NCBI RefSeq assembly: GCF_000498395.2
Contig: NZ_CP010979.1
Span: forward strand, 1,302,001-1,366,000
Direction: 5' to 3'
DNA length: 64,000 nt
Source of the DNA: Pseudomonas putida S13.1.2
GTDB lineage: Bacteria; Pseudomonadota; Gammaproteobacteria; Pseudomonadales; Pseudomonadaceae
A program made the translations under genes and the position numbers. Shown here piece by piece: positions 27,501-36,809 of the stretch; position 1 is the stretch's first letter; each line of letters opens with the position of its first letter. The notes beneath the pieces were generated by a model. It did not search any database. It was given only the letters and a program-made list of their open reading frames with translations, and was not told where the DNA came from.

Positions 27501-28196
27501 TCAGCGGGCGCCGATACCTTCGGCATGCATGATCTGCGCGATGATCGGCACCGGGGTCATCAGGTGCGAGCGCATCATGGCGCTGGCACGCTTGGCGTCA
27601 CGGGCGAGAATCACCTCGACCAGCGCTGCATGTTCCTGGCGCTTGAGCGCCAGGGCCTGTTCGGAGAACACCGTCTGCGTCAGCCACAGGTGGCGGTAGC
27701 GCTCGGCCTGGTCGAACAGGTAGGTGCGTGCCTGAAGCAGGTGCTTGGAGCCGCAGCCCGAGGCAATGGCGGTATGAAACGCCTTGTGCCGCTCGTCCCA
27801 CACATCCAGGCGCTGCTCGCGGGTTTTTACTTCAACCACCTTGGCCAGGGTATGCGAGTGGGCCAGCACTGACGCCTCCCAGGCGTCGTCGCCGCGCTCG
27901 ATGGCCAGGGCGATGATCATTGCCTCCAGGTTGGCGCGGGCATCGTAGATGTCGTTCATCTCGTCCAGCGACATGGGCGCCACCCGGTAGCCTTTCTGGC
28001 TGATCGCGTTGACCAGGTGCTCGGCCACCAGTTGCGACAGTGCCTCGCGCAGCGGGCCCACGCCCAGGTCGTAGCGTTCCTTCAGCGCGCTCATCAACAG
28101 TTTTTCACCGGGCTTGAACACGCCACGGATGATGTCCTTCTTGAGCCTCTCATACCCGCTGAATGCTGAGTTTTGTCGGGGGGCGAGCGCTTCCAA
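27501..28196 (-). CDS. csiR: GntR-family regulator CsiR (GcvR/FCD type)
   Basis: FadR/FCD-type regulator of about 231 residues. A winged helix (YERLKKDIIRGVFKPGEKL, then YDLGVGPLREALSQLV) precedes an all-helical ligand domain with the metal-binding histidines expected of FCD proteins. I propose a TTG start at 28196 with AGGA about nine bases before it; the longer frame to 28301 has a leader unlike the family. It is divergent from csiD-lhgO. CsiR is known to repress glutarate catabolism and respond to glutarate. Confidence 0.85.
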   Translation of the reverse strand: MEALAPRQNSAFSGYERLKKDIIRGVFKPGEKLLMSALKERYDLGVGPLREALSQLVAEHLVNAISQKGYRVAPMSLDEMNDIYDARANLEAMIIALAIERGDDAWEASVLAHSHTLAKVVEVKTREQRLDVWDERHKAFHTAIASGCGSKHLLQARTYLFDQAERYRHLWLTQTVFSEQALALKRQEHAALVEVILARDAKRASAMMRSHLMTPVPIIAQIMHAEGIGAR

Positions 28197-28288
28197 GATC
28201 CTGTTCCTCAAAACGTTTTGGCGATCATACCGAAACCGTCTGCTGACGAAAAACAGTGGATAAACGGCAATACTGTAGTCGAAATATA

Positions 28289-28304
28289 AAAATGTAGACA
28301 TTTT
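28289..28304. promoter_or_regulatory. Palindrome between csiR and csiD, candidate CsiR operator
   Basis: Perfect 16-base palindrome AAAATGT-AG-ACATTTT, about 90 bases from each start codon. Position and symmetry suit a dimeric GntR repressor. No experiment is seen here. Confidence 0.55.
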
Positions 28305-28391
28305 GCTTTAGTGGCGATACTTTGGCTTCGCCCGCACTGATCCAGGTCACGACCGGACGGCGCTCTTCACTTTATTTGCCAGGAAACTGCC

Positions 28392-29369
28392 ATGAACGCT
28401 TTTACGCAGATCGACGAACTTGTGATGCCACTGCCGCTCGAGCCGCGTGGTTACACCATCGCCCCTTCGAAACAGTCGCCGCGCCTGCTTGAACTGACCT
28501 TCGCCCGAGAAACCGTCGAAGCGTTTGTCCAGGCTGTTGCCGAGTGGCCGGTGCAGGCGCTGGAGTACAAGTCGTTCCTGCGTTTCCGGCTGGGTGAAAT
28601 CCTTGACGAACTGTGCCAGGGCACCCTGCGCCCGGTGCTGCTCAACACAATCCTTGATCGCGCCACCGGCGGCATGCTGATTACCCCGTTGGGCCTGGAT
28701 GACGTAAGCCAGGCAGAGGACATGGTCAAGTTCACTACCGCTTGCGCGCATCTGATCGGCCGTTCCAACTACGACGCCATGAGCGGCCAGTTCTATGCAC
28801 GCTTTGTGGTGGTCAATTCCGACAACTCCGACAGCTACCTGCGCCAGCCGCATCGGGTGATGGAGCTGCACAACGACGGCACTTTCGTGAACCAGATCAC
28901 CGATTACGTGCTGATGCTGAAGATCGACGAAAAGAACATGGAAGGCGGGAATTCGCTGCTGCTGCACCTGGACGACTGGGAGCAGTGCGAGGAATTCTTC
29001 CGCCACCCTATGGCCCGCCGCGAAATGCGCTGGACCGCACCGCCGAGCAAGAAGGTGGCCGAAGATGTGTTCCACTCTGTGTTCGACACCGACGGCGAAG
29101 GTCGCCCGACCATGCGCTACATTGACCAGTTCGTGCAGCCGGAAAACTACGAGGAAGGCATCTGGCTGAACGCTCTGTCCGATTCGCTGGAAGGCAGCGC
29201 GAAGAAGGTTTCGGTGCCGGTGGCGGTTGGCAGCTTCCTGCTGATCAACAACCTGTTCTGGCTGCACGGTCGCGACCGCTTCACCCCGCATGAGGGCCTG
29301 CGCCGTGAGCTGATGCGCCAGCGTGGTTACGTCGCCTTCCCCAAACCGCTGTACCAGCGCGGGCAATAA
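28392..29369 (+). CDS. csiD: Glutarate 2-hydroxylase CsiD/GlaH
   Basis: Fe(II)/2-oxoglutarate dioxygenase of 325 residues that turns glutarate into L-2-hydroxyglutarate. The iron triad H160, D162 (in ELHNDGTF) and H292 (in FWLHGRDRF) matches the residues of the E. coli enzyme in both spacing and number. It is the first gene of the lysine/glutarate branch here, divergent from csiR and followed by lhgO, which oxidises the product. Soluble cytosolic protein. Confidence 0.96.
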   Translation: MNAFTQIDELVMPLPLEPRGYTIAPSKQSPRLLELTFARETVEAFVQAVAEWPVQALEYKSFLRFRLGEILDELCQGTLRPVLLNTILDRATGGMLITPLGLDDVSQAEDMVKFTTACAHLIGRSNYDAMSGQFYARFVVVNSDNSDSYLRQPHRVMELHNDGTFVNQITDYVLMLKIDEKNMEGGNSLLLHLDDWEQCEEFFRHPMARREMRWTAPPSKKVAEDVFHSVFDTDGEGRPTMRYIDQFVQPENYEEGIWLNALSDSLEGSAKKVSVPVAVGSFLLINNLFWLHGRDRFTPHEGLRRELMRQRGYVAFPKPLYQRGQ

Positions 29370-29485
29370 TGACAGGGCGCAGGGCGGGCGCCCGCCCATG
29401 CGTCGTTGCACAAAAAATGATGCCACCAGGGCCCGCGCGGGCCTTGGTGAGCGAGCCAGGCAATGCCTGCGTGTGAGGTAAGGCT

Positions 29486-30736
29486 GTGTACGATTTCATC
29501 ATTATTGGCGGTGGCATTGTGGGCATGTCCACGGCCATGCACCTGATCAAGGTCTACCCGGACGCAAAGATTCTCCTGCTGGAGAAGGAGTCCGGCCCGG
29601 CCCGCCACCAGACCGGTCACAACAGCGGCGTGATCCACGCTGGCGTGTACTACACCCCCGGCAGCCTCAAGGCGCGCTTCTGCCTGGAAGGTAACAAGGC
29701 CACCAAGGCCTTCTGCACCCAGCACGGCATCCGCTTCGATGAGTGCGGCAAGCTGCTGGTGGCTACCAACGAGCTGGAAATGCAGCGCATGAAGGCGCTG
29801 TGGGAGCGTACCGCGGCCAACGGCCTGGAGCGCCATTGGCTGTCGGCCGACGAACTGCGCGAGCGCGAGCCCAATATCGTGGGAATGGGGGGCATCTTCG
29901 TGCCGTCCAGCGGCATCGTCAATTACGCCCAAGTGACTGCTGCGATGGGCGCTGAATTCCAGCGTGCCGGCGGCGAGATCCGCTATGGGGCAGAGGTGGT
30001 CGGCCTGCAGGAACAAGCCAGCGAAGTGATCGTGCGCACGCAGCGCGACGAGTTCCGTAGCCGTTTCCTGGTGACCTGCTCGGGCCTGATGGCCGACCGC
30101 GTGGTCAGCATGCTGGGCCTGCGCACCGAGTTTGTCATCTGCCCGTTCCGGGGCGAGTACTACTTGCTGCCCAAGCAGCACAACCAGATCGTCAACCACC
30201 TGATCTACCCGATCCCCGACCCGTCGATGCCGTTTTTGGGCGTGCACCTGACCCGCATGATCGACGGCACGGTCACGGTTGGCCCCAACGCCGTACTGGC
30301 GATGAAGCGCGAGGGCTACCGCAAGACCGACGTCAGCCCCAGCGACCTGTTCCAGACCCTGACCACCCCCGGCATTCTCAAGGTGCTGGCGAGGAACTTC
30401 CGCCCGGGCCTGATCGAGATGAAAAACTCGCTGTTCAAGGGCGGCTACCTCAAGCAGGTGCAGAAGTACTGCCCGAGCATCACCAAGGCCGACCTCACGC
30501 CTTACCCGGCCGGTGTGCGCGCCCAGGCGGTTTCGCGCGACGGCAAGCTGATCGACGACTTCCTGTTCGTCAACACCGCACGCAGCGTCAACGTGTGCAA
30601 TGCACCGTCGCCGGCCGCCACCTCGGCCATCCCGATCGGCGCCTATATCGTCGAGAAGGTGTGTGAGCAGGTCACCCGTGCAGGTGGCAGCGTCCCCAAG
30701 GCGGACCTGACGGCCAGCCAGCGGGCGGCCAGCTGA
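29486..30736 (+). CDS. lhgO: L-2-hydroxyglutarate oxidase/dehydrogenase
   Basis: FAD enzyme of 416 residues that oxidises L-2-hydroxyglutarate to 2-oxoglutarate, probably passing electrons to the quinone pool. The GTG start at 29486 has GAGGTAAGG just upstream. The FAD fold motif is IIIGGGIVGMSTA, and the family segment TGHNSGVIHAGVYY lies near residue 50. It follows csiD after 116 bases and ends at a strong hairpin terminator, so csiD-lhgO form the operon. Confidence 0.96.
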   Translation: MYDFIIIGGGIVGMSTAMHLIKVYPDAKILLLEKESGPARHQTGHNSGVIHAGVYYTPGSLKARFCLEGNKATKAFCTQHGIRFDECGKLLVATNELEMQRMKALWERTAANGLERHWLSADELREREPNIVGMGGIFVPSSGIVNYAQVTAAMGAEFQRAGGEIRYGAEVVGLQEQASEVIVRTQRDEFRSRFLVTCSGLMADRVVSMLGLRTEFVICPFRGEYYLLPKQHNQIVNHLIYPIPDPSMPFLGVHLTRMIDGTVTVGPNAVLAMKREGYRKTDVSPSDLFQTLTTPGILKVLARNFRPGLIEMKNSLFKGGYLKQVQKYCPSITKADLTPYPAGVRAQAVSRDGKLIDDFLFVNTARSVNVCNAPSPAATSAIPIGAYIVEKVCEQVTRAGGSVPKADLTASQRAAS

Positions 30737-30780
30737 CAACGCGGTAACAGGTTCCGCGGTTTCCTTTTACTCAACCCGAA

Positions 30781-30815
30781 CTGCCCTGCTCACCAGTCAG
30801 GGCAGAGCGGGCTTT
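30781..30815 (+). terminator. csiD-lhgO terminator
   Basis: Stem CTGCCCTG (30781-30788)/CAGGGCAG (30798-30805), then AGCGGGCTTTTT. Confidence 0.75.
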
Positions 30816-30870
30816 TTCGCGCCTGCGTCGGCGACCGTGCAGCCGGCGGCCCCAGCGTGGGCATGACAAA

Positions 30871-30878
30871 AACAACAA
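30871..30878 (+). promoter_or_regulatory. CA motif (Hfq/Crc target) before GabP-like gene
   Basis: AACAACAA inside AAAAACAACAAGG, overlapping the ribosome-binding site nine bases before the ATG. It is the strongest candidate in the window apart from pobA. Confidence 0.65.
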
Positions 30879-30887
30879 GGTAGTGCC

Positions 30888-32279
30888 ATGCAAACCCACA
30901 AGAACAATTTGAGTCATGGATTGAAATCACGGCATGTCACCATGCTGTCCATTGCCGGTGTGATCGGCGCCGGCCTGTTCGTTGGCTCTGGTCGTGCCAT
31001 TGCTGAAGCAGGGCCGGCCACCATTCTGGCCTATATACTGGCCGGTGGCCTGGTGGTGCTGGTGATGCGCATGCTGGCCGAAATGGCGGTGGCTTCGCCG
31101 GATACCGGTTCGTTTTCCACCTATGCTGATCTCGCCATCGGCAAGTGGGCGGGCTACACCATCGGTTGGCTGTACTGGTGGTTCTGGGTGCTGATCATTC
31201 CCATCGAAGCCAACATTGCCGCCACCATCATCAATTCCTGGGTCCCGCAGATGGAGATCTGGGTATTGTCGTTGGTGATTACCTTGTTGCTGACCGCCAC
31301 CAACCTGTTCAGCGTGAAGAACTATGGCGAGTTCGAGTTCTGGCTGGCACTGGTAAAAGTGGTGGCGATCGTCGCGTTCATTGCACTTGGCGTGTGCGCC
31401 ATTTTCGGCCTGCTGCCCGGTTCCGGTGTCAGCGGTGTCTCGCGCCTCTGGGATACCGGTGGTTTCATGCCCAATGGTTTCGGTGCGGTGCTGAGCGCCA
31501 TGCTGATCACCATGTTCTCGTTCCTCGGCGCCGAGGTGGTGACCATTGCCGCAGCCGAATCCTCTGATGCGGGCAAGCATATTTCCAAGGCCACCAATTC
31601 GGTGATCTGGCGGATCACCTTGTTCTACATCCTGTCGATTTTCATCGTCATCGCGCTGGTGCCCTGGACTGATCCGCGCCTGGCGACCGAAGGTTCCTAT
31701 GTCACGGTGCTGGATACCCTGGGCGTGGCGAATGCCAAGGCCATCATCGATTTTGTGGTGTTGACTTCGGTGACCAGTTGCCTGAACTCGTCGCTGTATA
31801 CCGCTTCGCGCATGGTCTACTCGCTGAGCCGCCGCGGAGATGCACCGGCCTGCGCCCAGGTGACCAGCCGCAGTGGCACGCCTGTGGTAGCGGTACTGCT
31901 ATCCACTGGCGCGGCATTTTTGGCCGTGATCGCCAATTACCTGGTGCCGGCCAAGGTGTTCGGCTTCCTCATGGCCAGCTCGGGGGCCATTGCCTTGCTG
32001 GTGTACCTGGTCATCGCGATTTCCCAGTTGCGCCTGCGCCAGCGCCTGACCGCACAGGGCAAGACCCTGGGTTACCGCATGTGGCTGTTCCCGTGGCTCA
32101 CTTGGGGTGTGATCGTATTCATCTGCAGCGTGCTGGTCGTGATGCTGCTGCGTCCGGACCATCGCCTGGAAGTGGTGTCGACCATGGTGTTGGCTGTGTT
32201 GGTGGTGTGTTCCGGCTTGCTGGTCACGCGCCGGCGGGCGCGCGGGGTGCCGATCAACAGCTTAGGGCAGGGCGCCTGA
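30888..32279 (+). CDS. gabP: Amino-acid permease, GabP-like (APC family)
   Basis: Twelve-helix inner-membrane transporter of 463 residues. Helix one has MLSIAGVIGAGLFVGSG, and helix six has MFSFLGAEVVTIAAAES. It is closest to GabP, the 4-aminobutyrate permease, and the genes just upstream handle glutarate, which arises from 5-aminovalerate, a GabP-type substrate. So 5-aminovalerate or GABA uptake is the likely job. The CA motif over its ribosome site predicts repression during growth on better carbon sources. Confidence 0.87.
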   Translation: MQTHKNNLSHGLKSRHVTMLSIAGVIGAGLFVGSGRAIAEAGPATILAYILAGGLVVLVMRMLAEMAVASPDTGSFSTYADLAIGKWAGYTIGWLYWWFWVLIIPIEANIAATIINSWVPQMEIWVLSLVITLLLTATNLFSVKNYGEFEFWLALVKVVAIVAFIALGVCAIFGLLPGSGVSGVSRLWDTGGFMPNGFGAVLSAMLITMFSFLGAEVVTIAAAESSDAGKHISKATNSVIWRITLFYILSIFIVIALVPWTDPRLATEGSYVTVLDTLGVANAKAIIDFVVLTSVTSCLNSSLYTASRMVYSLSRRGDAPACAQVTSRSGTPVVAVLLSTGAAFLAVIANYLVPAKVFGFLMASSGAIALLVYLVIAISQLRLRQRLTAQGKTLGYRMWLFPWLTWGVIVFICSVLVVMLLRPDHRLEVVSTMVLAVLVVCSGLLVTRRRARGVPINSLGQGA

Positions 32280-32366
32280 TCAGCCTGGGCTGAAGACAGA
32301 CGAGCAAGTCGTCCCCGGCTGTGAGAGGATGTCCACCATCACAGCCAGGACCCCGAACACAGCCTG

Positions 32367-33260
32367 ATGAAGACACCCAAAAGAATCGAACCCCTGATCG
32401 AAGACGGCCTGGTCGACGAAGTACTGCGGCCGTTGATGAGTGGCAAGGAGGCCGCCGTGTACGTGGTGCGCTGCGGCAACCAGGTGCGCTGCGCCAAGGT
32501 CTATAAAGAGGCCAACAAGCGCAGTTTCCGCCAGGCCGCCGAGTACCAGGAAGGCCGCAAGGTACGTAACAGTCGCCAGGCCCGGGCCATGGCCAAAGGC
32601 AGCAAGTTCGGCCGTAAAGAAGCCGAAGATGCCTGGCAGAACGCCGAAGTTGCGGCATTGTTCCGCCTGGCCAGTGCGGGTGTGAGGGTGCCCAAGCCCT
32701 ACGACTTCCAGGACGGCGTGCTGTTGATGGAGCTGGTGACCGATGCCGATGGCGACGCTGCCCCGCGCCTGAACGACGTGCACCTGGAAGCCGAGGAAGC
32801 CCGCACGTTCCACGCCTTTGTCATTCGTCAGATCGTACTGATGCTTTGTGCGGGGCTGGTGCACGGTGACCTGTCCGAGTTCAACGTGCTGCTCGGCCCG
32901 GACGGGCCGGTGATCATCGACTTGCCGCAGGCCGTGGATGCAGCCGCCAACAACCACGCCTTCAGCATGCTGCAGCGCGACGTGGACAACATGGCCCATT
33001 ATTTCGGGCGCTTTGCCCCGGAGCTGAAAAGCACCCGGTATGCGCAGGAGATGTGGGCGCTGTTCGAGGCCGGTGATTTGCTGCCCGACAGCCCGTTGAC
33101 TGGGGTGTTCGCAGATGACGAACATGAAGCTGACGTGTCCGGGGTAATGCGCGAAATCGACGCCGCCCGGCTGGATGATGCACGCCGCCGTGCAGCGCGT
33201 GACGAGGCTGAGCATGGCGCGGTCAAGGCAGAGGAGCCCACGCCGCCCTGGTTGCAATAA
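32367..33260 (+). CDS. RIO1-type serine protein kinase
   Basis: Atypical protein kinase of 297 residues. Visible kinase elements are the ATP lysine in VRCAKVYKEANKR, the catalytic loop HGDLSEFNVLL and the metal-binding IDLPQAVD. The last 50 residues are a charged tail rich in alanine and arginine. Bacterial RIO proteins are known in Pseudomonas but their targets are unsettled. It stands alone; the short gap from the permease has no clear promoter features. Confidence 0.9.
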   Translation: MKTPKRIEPLIEDGLVDEVLRPLMSGKEAAVYVVRCGNQVRCAKVYKEANKRSFRQAAEYQEGRKVRNSRQARAMAKGSKFGRKEAEDAWQNAEVAALFRLASAGVRVPKPYDFQDGVLLMELVTDADGDAAPRLNDVHLEAEEARTFHAFVIRQIVLMLCAGLVHGDLSEFNVLLGPDGPVIIDLPQAVDAAANNHAFSMLQRDVDNMAHYFGRFAPELKSTRYAQEMWALFEAGDLLPDSPLTGVFADDEHEADVSGVMREIDAARLDDARRRAARDEAEHGAVKAEEPTPPWLQ

Positions 33261-33310
33261 GGCGTTGCAGGCGCCTCACATCTTTGTGGGGCTTTCCCGA
33301 AGCTGTGCTG

Positions 33311-33352
33311 TCTCTGCGTGAGCGGGTTCACCCGCGAAGGGGCCGGCACAGG
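33311..33352. repeat. Single REP element
   Basis: GAGCGGGTTCACCCGCGAAGGGGCCGGCAC (quoted in part), one unpaired REP between the RIO kinase gene and hemB. Confidence 0.75.
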
Positions 33353-33460
33353 CAAACCCGGCCGTTACCATTGACGCAAGACACAATCTCGTCATTTAGC
33401 CTTTTCACTGGCGCGCGACAGGCATAAGGTATACGCCGTTCAAAATGCCCTGGAGCTGTC

Positions 33461-34435
33461 ATGTCCAACCAATTTCCGTCCGTTCGTCCACGCCGCCTGC
33501 GCCAGAACGAGTCCCTGCGCACGATCTTCCAGGAAACCGAATTCCGCCTGGAAGACCTGATCCTGCCGATCTTCGTCGAAGAGGGCATCGATGACTTCGT
33601 GCCGATCTCCAGCATGCCTGGGGTCAACCGCATCCCCGAGAAGCTGCTGGCCCAGGAAATCGAGCGTTATGCCCGTGCCGGTATCAAGTCGGTGATGACC
33701 TTTGGCGTGTCGCACAACCTGGACGCCACCGGCAGCGACACCTGGAACGAAAACGGCCTGGTCGCGCGCATGTCGCGCATCTGCAAGGACACCGTGCCGG
33801 AAATGGTGGTGATGTCCGACACCTGCTTCTGCGAATACACCAGCCACGGCCACTGCGGCGTGCTGCATGACCATGGTGTGGACAACGACGCCACCTTGGC
33901 CAACCTGGGCAAGCAGGCGGTCATCGCCGCCGCTGCCGGTGCCGACTTCATCGCTCCGTCGGCAGCAATGGACGGCCAGGTACAGGCCATCCGTAGCGCG
34001 CTGGATGGTGCCGGTTTCCACGACACCGCGATCATGGCCTACTCCACCAAGTTCGCCTCGTCGCTGTATGGCCCGTTCCGTGAAGCCGGCGGTACCACGC
34101 TGAAGGGCGACCGCAAGAGCTACCAGATGAACCCGATGAACCGCCGCGAAGCAGTGCGCGAATCGCTGCTGGACGAGCAAGAGGGTGCGGATGTGCTGAT
34201 GGTCAAGCCAGCTGGCGCCTACCTTGACGTGATCGCCGACATCCGCGCTGCCTCGCGCCTGCCGTTGGCGGCGTACCAGGTGAGTGGCGAGTACGCGATG
34301 ATCAAGTTCGGCGGCCTTGCGGGCGCCATCGATGAAGGCCGGGTGGTGCGTGAAAGCATCGGCGCGATCAAGCGTGCCGGTGCCGACCTGATCCTGACCT
34401 ACTTCGCCATGGACCTGGCGCGCGAAGGTATCTGA
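33461..34435 (+). CDS. hemB: Delta-aminolevulinic acid dehydratase, zinc type
   Basis: Porphobilinogen synthase of 324 residues, second step of the tetrapyrrole pathway. The two active-site lysines are K197 (YSTKFASS) and K249 (MVKPAGAY). Three metal-binding cysteines, C122, C124 and C132 in [14 protein letters not shown], mark it as a zinc-dependent enzyme like that of E. coli. The well-known P. aeruginosa HemB lacks these cysteines and uses magnesium, so this is probably a second, zinc-type paralogue. No other haem gene is near. A strong terminator follows. Confidence 0.96.
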   Translation: MSNQFPSVRPRRLRQNESLRTIFQETEFRLEDLILPIFVEEGIDDFVPISSMPGVNRIPEKLLAQEIERYARAGIKSVMTFGVSHNLDATGSDTWNENGLVARMSRICKDTVPEMVVMSDTCFCEYTSHGHCGVLHDHGVDNDATLANLGKQAVIAAAAGADFIAPSAAMDGQVQAIRSALDGAGFHDTAIMAYSTKFASSLYGPFREAGGTTLKGDRKSYQMNPMNRREAVRESLLDEQEGADVLMVKPAGAYLDVIADIRAASRLPLAAYQVSGEYAMIKFGGLAGAIDEGRVVRESIGAIKRAGADLILTYFAMDLAREGI

Positions 34436-34455
34436 GGCCTGGCCTTCGGTAAAAC

Positions 34456-34485
34456 AAGCCGCTGCAGTTGCAGCGGCTTTTCTTT
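34456..34485 (+). terminator. hemB terminator
   Basis: Perfect 11-base stem AAGCCGCTGCA/TGCAGCGGCTT with a two-base centre, followed by TTTTCTTTG. Confidence 0.9.
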
Positions 34486-34595
34486 GTGCGCGGTGGGTGA
34501 GGCGGCGCAAACGCACAAAAAATCAGTAAGCGCTGAATTATTTAGTGTCCCGTTGTATCTGATCCCTTAGAGCATTCATCGACAGGGATACGGGT

Positions 34596-36098
34596 ATGAA
34601 ACCTCGCAAGAAAAAAGTCCAGCCAATCGGCCTGAAGGACATCACCATCGTCGACGACGCCAAGATGAAGAAGGCGATTACCGCTGCCGCACTGGGCAAT
34701 GCGATGGAGTGGTTCGACTTTGGCGTATACGGCTTCGTGGCTTATGCCCTGGGCAAGGTGTTTTTCCCCAACGCCGACCCCAGCGTGCAGATGATCGCGG
34801 CGCTGGCCACCTTCTCGGTGCCGTTCCTGATTCGGCCATTGGGCGGGCTGTTCTTCGGCGCCTTGGGCGACAAGTTCGGGCGGCAGAAAATCCTCGCGGC
34901 GACCATCGTCATCATGTCGCTCAGCACCTTTGCCATCGGCCTGATACCGTCTTATGCCAGCATCGGCATCTGGGCACCGATCCTGTTGTTGCTGGCCAAG
35001 ATGGCCCAGGGCTTTTCGGTGGGCGGCGAGTACACCGGCGCCTCGATCTTCGTGGCCGAATACGCCCCCGACCGCAAACGCGGTTTTCTCGGGAGCTGGC
35101 TGGACTTCGGCTCGATTGCCGGCTTTGTGCTAGGCGCGGGCGTAGTGGTGTTGATTTCCACCATTCTGGGCGAAGAAAAGTTCCTTGAATGGGGCTGGCG
35201 CCTGCCGTTCTTCCTGGCCCTGCCGTTGGGCATCATCGGCCTTTACCTGCGCCATGCGCTGGAAGAAACACCCGCGTTTCAGCAGCATGTCGACAAGCTG
35301 GAGCAGGGCGACCGCGAAGGCCTGGCCTCCGGGCCCAAGGTGTCGTTCAAGGAAGTGGCCACACAGCACTGGCGCAGCCTGGTGACCTGCATCGGCGTGG
35401 TGATTGCCACCAACGTCACCTACTACATGCTGCTCACCTACATGCCCAGCTACCTGTCGCACAACCTGCATTACAGCGAAGACCATGGCGTGCTGATCAT
35501 TATTGCGATCATGGTCGGCATGCTGTTCGTGCAGCCGGTGATCGGCCTGCTCAGCGACAAGTTCGGCCGCCGGCCGTTCATCATCGTCGGCAGTGTCGGC
35601 CTGTTCGCCCTGGCCATTCCGGCGTTCATGCTGATCAACAGCGGCGTGCTGGGGGTGATTTTTGCCGGGCTGCTGATCATTGCCGTGCTGCTGAACTTCT
35701 TCATCGGTGTAATGGCCTCGACGCTGCCCGCGATGTTCCCTACGCACATCCGCTACAGCGCGCTGGCGGCCGCTTTCAACATTTCGGTGCTGATCGCCGG
35801 GCTTACCCCCACCATCACAGCCTGGCTGGTGGAAAGCACTGGCGACCTGTACATGCCGGCCTACTACCTGATGGTGATCGCCGCTATTGGCCTGCTGACT
35901 GGGTTGACCATGAAGGAAACCGCCAACAAGCCGCTGCGCGGCGCGGCACCGGCGGCGTCGGACATCGAGGAAGCGCGTGAGCTGTTGCAGGAGCACCACG
36001 ACAACATCGAGCAGAAGATCGAGGACATCGATGCGCAGATTGCCGAGCTGGAAGCCAAGCGCCAGACCCTGGCACAGCAGCACCCGCGCATCGATTGA
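34596..36098 (+). CDS. proP: ProP-like MFS osmolyte/proline-betaine transporter
   Basis: Major-facilitator symporter of 500 residues with twelve helices. ALGNAMEWFDFGVYGFVAY in the first helix and GDKFGRQKIL in the loop are typical of the metabolite:proton symporter group. The C-terminal 50 residues form a coiled coil (EEARELLQEHHDNIEQKIED, then DAQIAELEAKRQTL), the osmosensing element of ProP. Uptake of proline or betaine during osmotic stress is therefore likely. Its stop codon directly abuts that of the convergent DUF1275 gene. Confidence 0.92.
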   Translation: MKPRKKKVQPIGLKDITIVDDAKMKKAITAAALGNAMEWFDFGVYGFVAYALGKVFFPNADPSVQMIAALATFSVPFLIRPLGGLFFGALGDKFGRQKILAATIVIMSLSTFAIGLIPSYASIGIWAPILLLLAKMAQGFSVGGEYTGASIFVAEYAPDRKRGFLGSWLDFGSIAGFVLGAGVVVLISTILGEEKFLEWGWRLPFFLALPLGIIGLYLRHALEETPAFQQHVDKLEQGDREGLASGPKVSFKEVATQHWRSLVTCIGVVIATNVTYYMLLTYMPSYLSHNLHYSEDHGVLIIIAIMVGMLFVQPVIGLLSDKFGRRPFIIVGSVGLFALAIPAFMLINSGVLGVIFAGLLIIAVLLNFFIGVMASTLPAMFPTHIRYSALAAAFNISVLIAGLTPTITAWLVESTGDLYMPAYYLMVIAAIGLLTGLTMKETANKPLRGAAPAASDIEEARELLQEHHDNIEQKIEDIDAQIAELEAKRQTLAQQHPRID

Positions 36099-36800
36099 TC
36101 AGCGCGGCATGTAGCCACGCTGCCAGCCGCGTGGGATGAACCGCGACACCAGGGCCAGCACACCGGCCAGCGCGCAGCTGCCAGCCAGTGCCTGCAGGCC
36201 CAGGCGCTGCTGCAACCAGGCGCCCAACGCGGCCCCCAGCAGCATGCCGGCCCAGGGCACCAGCTGCACCCGCCAGCCGTTGCGCCGCTCGCCCAGCAGC
36301 CAACGGCCCAGGCCACGGCCAAAGCGGGACAGGGCCCCGGTGACGTAAGTCAGGCCGATGGGCAGGCCGTTCACCTGTTCAACCACGGCATTGATCATGC
36401 CCATGGCCAGCGTGGCGGCCAATAAAGCCGGAAAGGTGGCTGCAAATGGCCAGGCGGCCGCAAACGCCAGCAGCACGGCGACCATCAGCAACACAGGCCA
36501 GGCCCGGCGGCGCAAGCCACGGGCCAGCAGCACGCCCAGCGCATTGCCAGCGACAAAGCCCAGTATCGCGCCACTCAGGCGCAGCACCAGGGCCAGGTCT
36601 GCCTCACTGATGGCCACGGCCAGGCGTGTGGTATTGCCACTCATGAACGACACGAAGTCGCCCAGCGCCAGCAGGCCGATGGCGTCGGTCATGCCGGCCA
36701 GCACTGACAAACCGGCGACCAGGCCAAGGCCGACACGGCCACGCAACACTTGCAGGCGTAGCCGCCTGGCCGTGCGCGCGGGGAGGGCGTTGGGCAACAT
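36099..36800 (-). CDS. DUF1275 (YoaK-like) membrane protein
   Basis: Inner-membrane protein of 233 residues with about six helices. The family signature FVSFMSGNTTRLAVAI is near residue 50, and GLPIGLTYVTGALSRFGRGLG near residue 150. The DUF1275 family has no firm function. It lies nine bases after the riboflavin synthase gene in the same direction, so the two form an operon, perhaps linking it to flavin export, but that is only inference. Confidence 0.87.
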   Translation of the reverse strand: MLPNALPARTARRLRLQVLRGRVGLGLVAGLSVLAGMTDAIGLLALGDFVSFMSGNTTRLAVAISEADLALVLRLSGAILGFVAGNALGVLLARGLRRRAWPVLLMVAVLLAFAAAWPFAATFPALLAATLAMGMINAVVEQVNGLPIGLTYVTGALSRFGRGLGRWLLGERRNGWRVQLVPWAGMLLGAALGAWLQQRLGLQALAGSCALAGVLALVSRFIPRGWQRGYMPR

Positions 36801-36809
36801 GGGCAGGCC

